A DNA stretch of 64,000 nucleotides from Paramacrobiotus metropolitanus (taxonomy: Eukaryota; Tardigrada; Eutardigrada; Parachela; Macrobiotidae). Where the stretch lies: assembly GCF_019649055.1 (NCBI RefSeq), contig NW_026570265.1, positions 496,001-560,000 on the forward strand, written 5' to 3'. How positions within the stretch are numbered: the first letter of the stretch is position 1; the number at the start of each line of letters is the position of its first letter. Both the position numbers and the translations under genes were made by a program. The notes below the pieces were generated by a model, which did no database searches, had not been told where the DNA came from, and saw nothing but the letters and a program-made list of their open reading frames with translations. Positions 49,628 to 57,851 of this stretch are shown here, piece by piece.

Positions 49628-50147
49628 TGGTGGAGATGCGGGGAGCAGTCGGCTCTGACTGCACGGAACCCCGTTCAAAAAAGAGAGAACAAGAAAAACA
49701 CAAGTACCATTATGCGGTACACGATTATTATAGTACTGTAACACATTAAGCGAAAAATAAGCATATATGCAAGAATCAAATGCGGCAAAAAGTGGTTAAC
49801 TGGAGAAATGCCGGAAATAAATGCAAAATTACCCGAGATGATGTCCTCTTCGTGGGGCGGTGTCCGCGCTCTTTCTCACAAAATCTCCGGGAGCTTTCAT
49901 GTCCGGAACCGCGGGGCACATCTGCGTGTCCCATCTCAGGTTCCTCCGGAGGCGGCATCTCGGCCGGTCGTCTGGCGCGCTTCCGCCCTTTAGTTGGCGC
50001 ATGTCCGGGGGCAACACGGCGGACCGTTGATGCTGCGTGACGGACGCGGGCACTCTGTTGGTGTATGGCAAACGGCTGATGGGAGGTCACGGTATGAACA
50101 AACCCATCTGAGACGCACACGCTGAACCCGTGCATACTCACATTCAG

Positions 50148-52895
50148 CTAAAGGTGGCCCGTCGTTGATGGAGACCACCTGGAAATAGCCCTCCTGATGG
50201 ACGACTTCCACGATGTCACCCATCCCCATGGTGTTGCGCTTTCCCGGACGGACTCCGGGAGCCTCCAGAAATCGGCGTATGGTGTGAGGCGGTCTTCAGA
50301 CACTGTAATTTTCTTCCCGACGCCCATGATGTCCGCCAAGGTGTAGGTGGGCTGCTCATCTGGACTGCCTGTAAATCCGCGGTCGATAACGATGAACCGG
50401 CGTCCCGGGCGGGGTTTGGAGTACACGTCGGACATGTTCAGCACCACCTGGTCGCCGAGGCCAAAACGGTATCCTTCCGCTGGCGTCTTGGGCTGTATGG
50501 CCTGCATGACGTCGGCATGGTACTGTTCCATAAGGCCGTGGATGTCGGTAAGGCGGCGGGCAAATGTTTCGTTGTCAGCGCTCGAGGCACACGGGCGCGC
50601 TTTGACACTAACCTTGCGCTTGAGCTCCGACAGTTCTGCCGCTAATTGCACTACCGGATTCTTGGGACATTTGGCCTCCACATGCCCTGTCTGTCCACAA
50701 CAGAAACAGGTCCGCGAAGAGCCTGCAGGTGGGGTTGGGGCAAGGATCGGTTGGTGGCGCGTGGGCGAGAAGGACGGCATGATGTCACCGTCAATATCCC
50801 CGTAGGCGGTAGTCGGACGAAGAAACTCCCAGCGGGATGCATTTCTGGCGGCCGCTGCCTGGTGATCACTGCGGGATGGCTGTCCGTAAGAAAGGTTGTA
50901 TTCGCCTTCTTCGCCGCCATAATCGGGTGCAAAACGCTTTGGTTGGCGATCCATGATCAGCGGATTGGCTGATATCGGCGTAATCAGGTGAGGATACGGT
51001 AAAGTTCGGGAAATGTCCGGTGGCAATTCGGAATACACACTCTTGTTAACTGCTGGACTACTAACTGCTGACTGCATCACTGGACGGTAAATGCAATGTG
51101 CATTGAGTGTTTTATACTGGTTAGCCTCTCTGTGCTCGCATGCGATTGGCGCGGCATTGGGTTGAGGAATTCCACTGGGCGGCGCCTTTGATGTGCGGCA
51201 TCCGTACGGCGGGAAATCGGCTTTCATAGCCAAACAAAGGATCGGTAGTGTCGGGATGGCACTTTTCAAAGGGTTTTCACTGGATGTGGTGGATGTGGAT
51301 AAAATCAAAGGAAATACGGAATTAACTGTAACGTTTTGAACTTGCTGATCAACGTTGATTTCGGGGCTTTCCAGAGATGGAATGGTTCCCGAAATAATGG
51401 ACATCTTTTTCGGTTTTCGCTGGCGGCGCTTTCGTACGGCGTGATCACTTGGAATCTGCTGGTGGATTTCCGCTGCAGGAATTTCGCTAAATCCAAACGG
51501 TAAGATATCGGCCAATGGTAACGGTGGTGGTATCCCGTGGTCGTCATCACACTGTGGAGGTGATATCGGTGCGACTTGTTCTGATATTACCGGTAACGCA
51601 TTCGGAATACCGTAATCCGGTTCTTTAATGGTGGGAAACGGGCAGTCGATATCATACTCTTGGGGCGGTTGGCCATACCACAGCCGCGGCTTCTTTCTCT
51701 CGTAAAATGGCTTCAGACTGGCTCCACTGACCTTTTGCATTCGTTCGTTGGTCTGAACGTGGACAATCGAGTATGAGTTATCTTTCAACACGGCGGTTAT
51801 TCGGTACGGTCCATGGTACTTTGCAAGCAGTTTTTTCGACAGCACCGGTGGCTTGTGCCAAGATTCCAACAAAACCAAGTCGTTTTCGCGGTACGTTGCG
51901 GGATTACATTTCCGGTCGTGACGGTCGCTGGACTTCTCGTGCATGGCGGAAATTCGTATTTTGGTCTCTTCGTAGATGTGGGCCATTCTATCCGCGAAAC
52001 GCTGCACATGTTCGGAGTAGGTGGAGAACTTGGCTGGTGCAATGCCTTCGACAAGGGCGTCAACCGGTAGACGAGCTTCTCGACCGAACATAAGAAAAAA
52101 CGGCGTCATCTTCGTGGTGGAATGTACGGTAGTGTTGTACGAAAACACGGCGGCAGTCACATAACTGGACCAATCTCGTTGGTTATCGGTGACATATTTC
52201 GCAAGTGCAGCGGACAGGAAAGGCATTCGGGCTTCGACATTGCCATGCGACTGGTGGTGATGTGTGGTCGTAAAGTGGCGTTTCACTCCAATTAGTTCGG
52301 TAGCATCCCGGAGTGCGGCAGCGGTAAAGTGGGTACCAGGATCACACATCAGCATCTTCGGCGGCCCGTACGGTAAAATTACACTTTCTTCGAGAAATCG
52401 GATGACCTCTTTGGCTGTGTTGCTGTACAGCGGCTTCGCGATCGTGAACTTGGAAAACAGGTCGGTGTATACGGCGGCATACGTGAAACCGTCGTACGAT
52501 TCGGGAAACGGTCCCAAAAGGTCAATGGATCCGGCGGATTGGACACTTTCAACGGGAACATGATCCAAAAAACCGGTGGCGGCGTTTTTGTTTGGATTTC
52601 TCAGCTGGCAACGGGGACACGTGCGAACGTAGTCACGTACTTCCGACAGCATAGTTGGCCAGTAGAAGCGGCTGGACACGGTGTTCCAAGTACGGTCGAA
52701 TCCAACGTGCCCGGCGCGAGGAACGTCATGCGCTTGGTGTAAAATACGGTCGGCCGCTACTCTAGGAATGGCCAATCGGGATCGAACTGTTCCACGGCGG
52801 AAAGTGCGGCGATACAGCAAACCATCAATCAGCGAGTAGTGTTCGGTCAGGCGTAACTGTTCACGGGACAGTTTGGCCGGTGGATCGGACAACAA
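50148..52895 (-). CDS. pol: Gypsy pol, integrase part with long C-terminal extension
   Basis: A 915-codon open frame. It begins within the linker after RNase H. The zinc-binding HHCC domain follows (HQAHDVPRAGH ... CPRCQ), then the DDE core: Asp in SIDLLGPFP, Asp in MLMCDPGTHF, Glu in SHGNVEA. A GPF/Y-like C-terminal domain ends near residue 400 (YHGPYRITAVL ... ASLKPFYE). The frame then continues for about 500 residues: a Pro/Ser-rich basic linker (KRRQRKPKK), a second CCHC zinc knuckle (CFCCGQTGHVEAKC, about residue 727) and a compact beta-rich-looking segment (LGDQVVLNMSDV ... GRRFIVIDRGF ... TYTLADIMGV). Such a tail is not usual for Gypsy pol. Near 50270 another frame (MGMGDIVEVVHQEGYFQVV) looks more protein-like, so the real C-terminus is unclear. 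Confidence 0.88.
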   Translation of the reverse strand: MLSDPPAKLSREQLRLTEHYSLIDGLLYRRTFRRGTVRSRLAIPRVAADRILHQAHDVPRAGHVGFDRTWNTVSSRFYWPTMLSEVRDYVRTCPRCQLRNPNKNAATGFLDHVPVESVQSAGSIDLLGPFPESYDGFTYAAVYTDLFSKFTIAKPLYSNTAKEVIRFLEESVILPYGPPKMLMCDPGTHFTAAALRDATELIGVKRHFTTTHHHQSHGNVEARMPFLSAALAKYVTDNQRDWSSYVTAAVFSYNTTVHSTTKMTPFFLMFGREARLPVDALVEGIAPAKFSTYSEHVQRFADRMAHIYEETKIRISAMHEKSSDRHDRKCNPATYRENDLVLLESWHKPPVLSKKLLAKYHGPYRITAVLKDNSYSIVHVQTNERMQKVSGASLKPFYERKKPRLWYGQPPQEYDIDCPFPTIKEPDYGIPNALPVISEQVAPISPPQCDDDHGIPPPLPLADILPFGFSEIPAAEIHQQIPSDHAVRKRRQRKPKKMSIISGTIPSLESPEINVDQQVQNVTVNSVFPLILSTSTTSSENPLKSAIPTLPILCLAMKADFPPYGCRTSKAPPSGIPQPNAAPIACEHREANQYKTLNAHCIYRPVMQSAVSSPAVNKSVYSELPPDISRTLPYPHLITPISANPLIMDRQPKRFAPDYGGEEGEYNLSYGQPSRSDHQAAAARNASRWEFLRPTTAYGDIDGDIMPSFSPTRHQPILAPTPPAGSSRTCFCCGQTGHVEAKCPKNPVVQLAAELSELKRKVSVKARPCASSADNETFARRLTDIHGLMEQYHADVMQAIQPKTPAEGYRFGLGDQVVLNMSDVYSKPRPGRRFIVIDRGFTGSPDEQPTYTLADIMGVGKKITVSEDRLTPYADFWRLPESVRESATPWGWVTSWKSSIRRAISRWSPSTTGHL

Positions 52896-53824
52896 CTGGA
52901 CAACCTTGCCCAGTGTTTGATCGTCACGCTGCGCGGCGGCGAAGGCACTTCGGGTGAATTCGGCTTCGTCGACGGTCGTTTCCCGGCTAGGACGGCGTCG
53001 GCTCTGACTTCGGCGACGGCCGCTCCTACAGTGGGAATTTCAGCGACTAAGGTAAAGACATCGGCAAACAACGGTTCCAACATATAAGTATCAGCGTAGT
53101 TTGGTACATCGTACGGGTCTGACTCCGGTGCTTCATCCAGTGGTGATCGGCTGATGGCGTCGGCGTCCGTGTGCTGGTTTCCTTTGCGGTATATCACCTT
53201 GTACTGATACTTGGACAGCATGAAGGCCCATCGGTTGACTCTGGCGTTACCGGTACCGGTACGGCTGGACGAAAGCATGGTCTCCAGGGCTTTGTGGTCG
53301 GTTACAATGTCGAACTGGACGTCTTCAAGGAGATGTTTGAATTGGTCGACTCCGTAGATTACGGCGAGGCACTCCAGAGCAGTAATTTCATAGTTCCGCT
53401 CGTAGTGGTTGGTCTTTCGGCTTACGGCTCCGATGATGTGGCCGTCCTGTTTAAGGATGGCTCCAACGCCGTCCTTGGACGCGTCTGTCACCAGCTGCGG
53501 ACGTGGTCCATCCCGGTCGAAATGGGCCAGCACTGGCGCTGAGCTGAGAGCCGTTTTCAGACATTCGAACGCAGTCTGCTGGTCTTCTCCCCACTGGAAC
53601 TTAAGCCCTTTCTTGGTGAGACGGGTTAACGGTTCGGCAATTGTGGAGAAATTCGGGATAAACGTCCGGTAAAACGTTCCCATTCCAACGAATCGCTGGA
53701 CGTCTTTCAGACATTTTGGTACTGGAAACTGGGCAATCGCGGAAATCTTTTCGGGTTTGGTCGAACACCGTCTGGAGACAGGATGTGGCCGAGAAACTCG
53801 ACTTCCTGGAAAGCAAACCGGCAT
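52847..53824 (-). CDS. pol: Gypsy pol, end of reverse transcriptase and RNase H
   Basis: The frame carries the RT thumb/connection (FVGMGTFYRTFIPNFS) and the RNase H domain: LVTDASKDGVGAIL, the catalytic Glu in YEITALECLAV, DIVTDHKAL and HTDADAISR. It is offset by one base from the frame upstream (near 53753-53755, in a run of three G on the plus strand) and from the integrase frame downstream (near 52982-52984, in a run of three C). Each junction behaves as if one base of a homopolymer had been lost. As it stands pol cannot be translated in one piece from this copy. Confidence 0.88.
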   Translation of the reverse strand: MPVCFPGSRVSRPHPVSRRCSTKPEKISAIAQFPVPKCLKDVQRFVGMGTFYRTFIPNFSTIAEPLTRLTKKGLKFQWGEDQQTAFECLKTALSSAPVLAHFDRDGPRPQLVTDASKDGVGAILKQDGHIIGAVSRKTNHYERNYEITALECLAVIYGVDQFKHLLEDVQFDIVTDHKALETMLSSSRTGTGNARVNRWAFMLSKYQYKVIYRKGNQHTDADAISRSPLDEAPESDPYDVPNYADTYMLEPLFADVFTLVAEIPTVGAAVAEVRADAVLAGKRPSTKPNSPEVPSPPRSVTIKHWARLSSCCPIHRPNCPVNSYA

Positions 53825-55206
53825 TTGGAAGGCTTCACGGTGAGGTTATACTTTTCTAGGAGTTCTAAGATGCGGTCGAGGCGGGCGCACAGGTCTTCAA
53901 ACGTCGCGGCGAAGATGAGGATGTCGTCGATGTAGACGATGCAGGTTATCCACAGTTCGCCGGCGAGCACCGTGTTCATCATCCTCTGGAATGTGGCTCC
54001 AGCGTTGCAGAGCCCAAAGGGCATCCGGACGAACTCGTACAGTCCGTCCTGGGTGCAGAAGGCGGTCTTGTGGCGGTCTTTTTTGGCAACCGGAACTTGC
54101 CAATATCCGGACATGCAGTCGAGCGTGACGAACCAGGCGGCTGCTCCAATGGCGTCGATCGCGTCGGCAATCCGGGGCATCGGGTACGCGTCTTTAACTG
54201 TCTGGGCGTTCAGCCCTTTGTAGTTGACGCAGAAGCGTTTGGTCATCTTCTCGTTCTCGAATTTGTCGACGAGGACAACCGGTGCGGCATACGGTGAGGT
54301 GGAGTCGGCAATGATTCCATCCCTTTTCATTTCGGCGACCTTTTCGCGGATGAAGGCACGGTTCGTCCACGAGGTGCGGTACGGCTGTTGGTGGACTGGC
54401 GGTGAGTCGCCGGTTTCAATGGTGTGTTCGGTGGCAGTGGTGCAACAAACGGGTCGGCCCGGTGACGGAAAAGCTCGGCAGCGGCGACGTAGTACTGCGA
54501 ACAATCGGTCGCGCTGGCTGGTCGTCAGCCGTGGATTGATGATCATGGAGCGGAGTTGTTCCTCCAAGGCCGGAGAAACGGGCTCGTAGGCAGAGTCTGC
54601 CGCCGCTGGGTTGCTGTCCACACTGAATGAAAGGACCGGTGCGTCAGGGTTTTCCGTGTACAACTCCAAAGTTCCAAGCGGTGTGGATCCACGGAGGGTT
54701 ATGTCACGGTCCCAGTAGTTCTTTGCGAACGTGTACGCGGTTCCATTGTGGACGGTTACAATGGCGTGTTCGAGAAGGATATCACCGCGGGAGAGCGCGT
54801 CGTTGTGCTGCGGGTGGCCGGACGGCTCAAATGGCGTGCGGGAAGGAATGAACACGTAGTCACCATCATTGGCGGTGGTTGAAGGGAATGCTAATCGGAT
54901 CGCGAGTCCGGACATGGCTGGCACTGTGACTTCCTCGGCAAGGACCACCGGGATCGAGACTGCTTGGACGCTGCAGGGGCTTAGCACATCGTGTGCGGCT
55001 GGCGACCTTTGGGCGGATTCGGGTTCTGTAGGCAGCAGAATAATCCTGTTGGTCAGTCGCAGTGCGATAGCTGGATGAGCGTTCTCGCAGGTCAGCTTGG
55101 TAGTCGGTTGGGAGTGCAGCTTGTTCCGGGACAATGGTACGGTCCTGACAGCGAATTTGAAACGGTTTTCCTCCATAAAGTCCATGCCCAAAATGATTTC
55201 GGGCAT
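53707..55206 (-). CDS. pol: Gypsy pol, end of protease and reverse transcriptase
   Basis: The frame begins with the end of the retropepsin (EIILGMDFM). A linker leads to the RT: the fingers (TEHTIETGDSPPVHQQPYR, GIIADSTSPYAAPVVLVDK), the palm with the first Asp in FVTLDCMSGYWQVPV, FVRMPFGLCNAGATFQRMMN and the catalytic YIDD box (CIVYIDDILIFA), then the FLGHILSPDGV motif. These are standard Gypsy RT motifs, with all catalytic aspartates present. Its start is offset one base from the protease frame near 55225-55230, in a run of four A on the plus strand. Confidence 0.92.
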   Translation of the reverse strand: MPEIILGMDFMEENRFKFAVRTVPLSRNKLHSQPTTKLTCENAHPAIALRLTNRIILLPTEPESAQRSPAAHDVLSPCSVQAVSIPVVLAEEVTVPAMSGLAIRLAFPSTTANDGDYVFIPSRTPFEPSGHPQHNDALSRGDILLEHAIVTVHNGTAYTFAKNYWDRDITLRGSTPLGTLELYTENPDAPVLSFSVDSNPAAADSAYEPVSPALEEQLRSMIINPRLTTSQRDRLFAVLRRRCRAFPSPGRPVCCTTATEHTIETGDSPPVHQQPYRTSWTNRAFIREKVAEMKRDGIIADSTSPYAAPVVLVDKFENEKMTKRFCVNYKGLNAQTVKDAYPMPRIADAIDAIGAAAWFVTLDCMSGYWQVPVAKKDRHKTAFCTQDGLYEFVRMPFGLCNAGATFQRMMNTVLAGELWITCIVYIDDILIFAATFEDLCARLDRILELLEKYNLTVKPSKCRFAFQEVEFLGHILSPDGVRPNPKRFPRLPSFQYQNV

Positions 55207-55619
55207 CGCATTGTCGTCCCGGAGGAAAATAGTGTGCGGTACGTTTCACCGAAGAGATTGACAGATATGTCGGCACATGTGGTCCCAACTGTCCGGGTAT
55301 CTCCGTTGCAACCGGTCACACTAAACGACTGGTGAGGTTCGGGAAGAGGTTTCGGTATAGCGTGCAGATCGGTACAAAAGGAGGCTGGCATGATGGAAGT
55401 ACTGGCGGCAGTGTCGAGAACAACTGGGCGTGACACTCCGTTGATGGTGACAGACTGGCGTAACATCGTGGAAATCTTCGGCTTGCCATCATGCACAAAC
55501 GCTTCATGAGACATCATTGGGACTTCGAAGTTTAGGTCGGAAGGTGGTGGTTCCGGTGTGGGATCGTTAGGAGATACGGCGTTGACGTGACCCACTGGCG
55601 TCGCCGCTAGTGGTTTTTT
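55092..55619 (-). CDS. pol: Gypsy pol, protease part, reached by -1 frameshift from gag
   Basis: Open from the gag end in the -1 frame through a retropepsin-like domain. The active-site motif reads VVLDTAASTSIMPASF, with Ala where D-[TS]-G is usual. No ATG is needed if ribosomes slip at 55619-55613. The frame is lost near 55228, where the remaining protease motif ILGMDF continues in another frame. Confidence 0.82.
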   Translation of the reverse strand, partial: KKPLAATPVGHVNAVSPNDPTPEPPPSDLNFEVPMMSHEAFVHDGKPKISTMLRQSVTINGVSRPVVLDTAASTSIMPASFCTDLHAIPKPLPEPHQSFSVTGCNGDTRTVGTTCADISVNLFGETYRTLFSSGTTMRCPKSFWAWTLWRKTVSNSLSGPYHCPGTSCTPNRLPS

Positions 55620-57217
55620 GGCTGGTCACTCTTCAGGTACACTTTCTCCGTAACAGGTCCAAAATCCGCTGGTTTGGTTGGGCAGCGATCGCTGTGATGA
55701 CCCGGAACACCGCAGAACCAGCACTTCGGTGGTTTTTGCTGATACGGACGTCGGTCTTGATCGCTGGTACGGGCTGGCTTTGGTGGCTGCGGTGGGCACG
55801 ACGATGTGGGCTGCTCGGCCGGCTTGGGCTTCTCTGCCGGTGTCGGCACCGGTTCGCTGGTGCGGGCCGAAAACGACGGTTTCGGTTTCCATGGCTGCTT
55901 CTCTGGCTTCGATTCCGAACTGGGTTTTGATCGCCGACTCTGCGTTTCGTCAATGGCCACGGCTCGGCGCATGCGGGTCTGGAAATCGTGGATGGTGGCC
56001 GGTGCAAAGCTCACGATGCTGCGGTACAGTTCGGGTTGGCCGGCCAGGCCGTTGGTCAGGAACCCGACCACTTCCAACTCCGACATGTCCGGATTGACGG
56101 CAAAGGTCAACACTTGAATGGCCTCGATGTACTGGTCCGGCGTCTCTGAACTGGTGTACTGGCGTTCCTGTAGAGCCAAACGGGCTTTCCATGCACGGTC
56201 CTGGTCATGGAAACGGTCGATCAGGACTTTCTTCAACTCGGTGTACGTTCGGTCCGGCTTCTGGGCATCGATGCGCATGAACACCTTCAACGCTTGACCT
56301 CCAAAATGGGATGGTATTGCTGCCAGCTTCGCAGTATCGGTCCACTGATTTGCCTTGGCAGCGCGTTCGAACAGCACGAACCAGTGCTGAATGTCCATGT
56401 CGGAGTCATCGAACGTCGGCGGCTTCACAAACTTTAGGTTAGACTTCGGTATGGGCTGATGCGGTGCTTCGGTGATGTAGACTGGACGCGTTTCAGCGGC
56501 AGCATGGCGCAACGGCGGTGTTGGACTCGGCGTCTGCGGCGACTTCTTGCGTCGTTCCTTCTCAAAAGCCTTGGCCAAGGTGTCCGCAAGTTGATCCGGA
56601 TCCAGCACCATCAGATGCTGGTTAGCTGTTGGTGACCGCTCGGGGCGGTTGGCGCGGTATTCCGGAGACTGTCGGGAAACTACTGTTTCTGCCATCGGTG
56701 AGTTACTGCGGCTATCGGACAGACGGGAGTTCTCGGCGGCCAGCTTCGCATTCTGGGCCTGGAGCTGGGCAATGTACGCGGACTGGTCCTGGAAAACACG
56801 TTCTTCCTTCGTGATGGACGAACGGCTCTGGGCGGTTGGCAACACCGCAGAAATGGCGCTGCCCGCGGCTTTGATGGCGGATGAAAGGAAATTTCGGACT
56901 GTGGCCAATGATTTGCCGCTCTGTATGGACACGATTGAAGAGTCGGATGATCGGCGGGATTGTTGAGAATGCGCTCGCGGAGGTTCGGCGTGAATGTCGG
57001 CCATGGTAACAATAGCTTCGGGGTTCATCCTAGGACTGGAGACTGCACTTACTTGCTGGCCCGGTGTGTTCCGTGCGTGCTGATCTTGACGGCGAAAAGA
57101 CTGTGGTTCTTTATCGGCCATGGACATGATAGACGACGGACGCGGATGGCTGATCGGTGCAGGTTCGAAACCGTAGCGGACGGGTTCCTTCTTGTTACGC
57201 GTTGGCTTCGATGACAT
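55607..57217 (-). CDS. gag: Gypsy gag polyprotein
   Basis: 536 codons from ATG 57217 to TAG 55607. Low-complexity N-terminal third; a coiled-coil stretch (QLQAQNAKLAAENSRLSDS); a retrotransposon Gag/capsid domain at about residues 260-420 (IQHWFVLFERAAKANQW, LAAIPSHFGGQALKVFM, LIDRFHDQDRAWKARLALQERQY); a Pro/Lys-rich linker; and a CCHC zinc knuckle (CWFCGVPGHHSDRC) near the C-terminus. Gag packages the element RNA into virus-like particles. Intact frame. Confidence 0.93.
   Translation of the reverse strand: MSSKPTRNKKEPVRYGFEPAPISHPRPSSIMSMADKEPQSFRRQDQHARNTPGQQVSAVSSPRMNPEAIVTMADIHAEPPRAHSQQSRRSSDSSIVSIQSGKSLATVRNFLSSAIKAAGSAISAVLPTAQSRSSITKEERVFQDQSAYIAQLQAQNAKLAAENSRLSDSRSNSPMAETVVSRQSPEYRANRPERSPTANQHLMVLDPDQLADTLAKAFEKERRKKSPQTPSPTPPLRHAAAETRPVYITEAPHQPIPKSNLKFVKPPTFDDSDMDIQHWFVLFERAAKANQWTDTAKLAAIPSHFGGQALKVFMRIDAQKPDRTYTELKKVLIDRFHDQDRAWKARLALQERQYTSSETPDQYIEAIQVLTFAVNPDMSELEVVGFLTNGLAGQPELYRSIVSFAPATIHDFQTRMRRAVAIDETQSRRSKPSSESKPEKQPWKPKPSFSARTSEPVPTPAEKPKPAEQPTSSCPPQPPKPARTSDQDRRPYQQKPPKCWFCGVPGHHSDRCPTKPADFGPVTEKVYLKSDQPKNH
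55613..55619 (-). promoter_or_regulatory. A-AAA-AAC slippery heptamer at the gag/pol junction
   Basis: On the minus strand, in the gag frame, the codons CCA AAA AAC CAC TAG give an X-XXY-YYZ heptamer two codons before the gag stop. A -1 slip enters the protease frame, which is open across the stop. This is a standard retroviral type of programmed -1 site. A downstream stem or pseudoknot was not resolved. Confidence 0.85.
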
Positions 57218-57549
57218 GGTTTCTGAACGCCGATGAATCGTGAATGTGATTGGTTCGAAACACTTCGAGCGGGGTAATTCTCAAATCCGATTGGTCGGTC
57301 ACTGGCTCCGCCTCTTCTCGAGTCCGCGGTAGACGCTACGTGAATGTAGGGAAAAACTTCGGAAACCTTCGCGGTTTTGACTCGGTGGTTTCTTTCCGTT
57401 GGAGGAAATAAATGGCAAATGGCAAAATTAAATATCGGTTCCAGGATAAAATCGGAAGGGAAGATGCGGAAGATTGAGTGCTTCGTATAATGGTTCCTAG
57501 ATTATTCCTCGTTGCGAGCTGGTAGGCTCAAGCAACGTGGTAACAACTA

Positions 57550-57567
57550 GAGGCTTGCGTTCCCCCA
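57550..57567 (-). other. Primer-binding site of the Gypsy element
   Basis: Directly abuts the 5' LTR and begins TGGGGGAACGCAAGCC on the minus strand; the TGG matches a tRNA CCA end. The tRNA was not identified. Confidence 0.6.
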
Positions 57568-57847
57568 TGTTACACGTGGTGGCGTGTATAACGGTCCCGT
57601 AATGGGAAGATCAGACGGAAAAGACAAACGGGAATAAAACTGCGGTTTTATTCGTATACAAAAACATCATCGGAAGGCACAAATCTGCGCGAATGGTAAT
57701 GCGCAGGAAAATCGTAAAAGTCAGGGAAAAAATCAGGAGAAAATCAGAATGATATCATAATCGAAAAAAAACACTCAACTCGATCGGATATGCCGATGAG
57801 GAGAAACAGAACAGGGAATCACATCCTATGCGTCGTCTACTCTCACA
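57568..57847 (-). repeat. 5' LTR of the Gypsy element
   Basis: 280 bases, identical by eye to 49348-49627, TG...CA ended, followed by the target-site duplication CTAC. Confidence 0.95.
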
Positions 57848-57851
57848 CTAC

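Larger units (their letters stand above)
49348..57847 (-). mobile_element. Complete Gypsy-type LTR retrotransposon, recent insertion
   Basis: 8.5 kb with identical 280-base LTRs at both ends and a 4-base target-site duplication CTAC (49344-49347 and 57848-57851). Coding is on the minus strand: gag, then protease, reverse transcriptase, RNase H and integrase, the Ty3/Gypsy order. The base directly after the 5' LTR (57567 downward) reads TGGGGGAACGC, a TGG-type primer-binding site. No polypurine tract is evident next to the 3' LTR; the minus strand there is pyrimidine-rich. No separate envelope gene was seen. GC content is clearly higher than the flanks. Three single-base losses interrupt pol. 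Confidence 0.95.

Noticed and set aside
49776-50229. Basic Arg-rich frames after pol as a separate Gypsy gene (env or accessory)
   Set aside because: No signal peptide, membrane segment or intact start; overlapping frames disagree, so only 3' untranslated or shifted pol sequence is supported.
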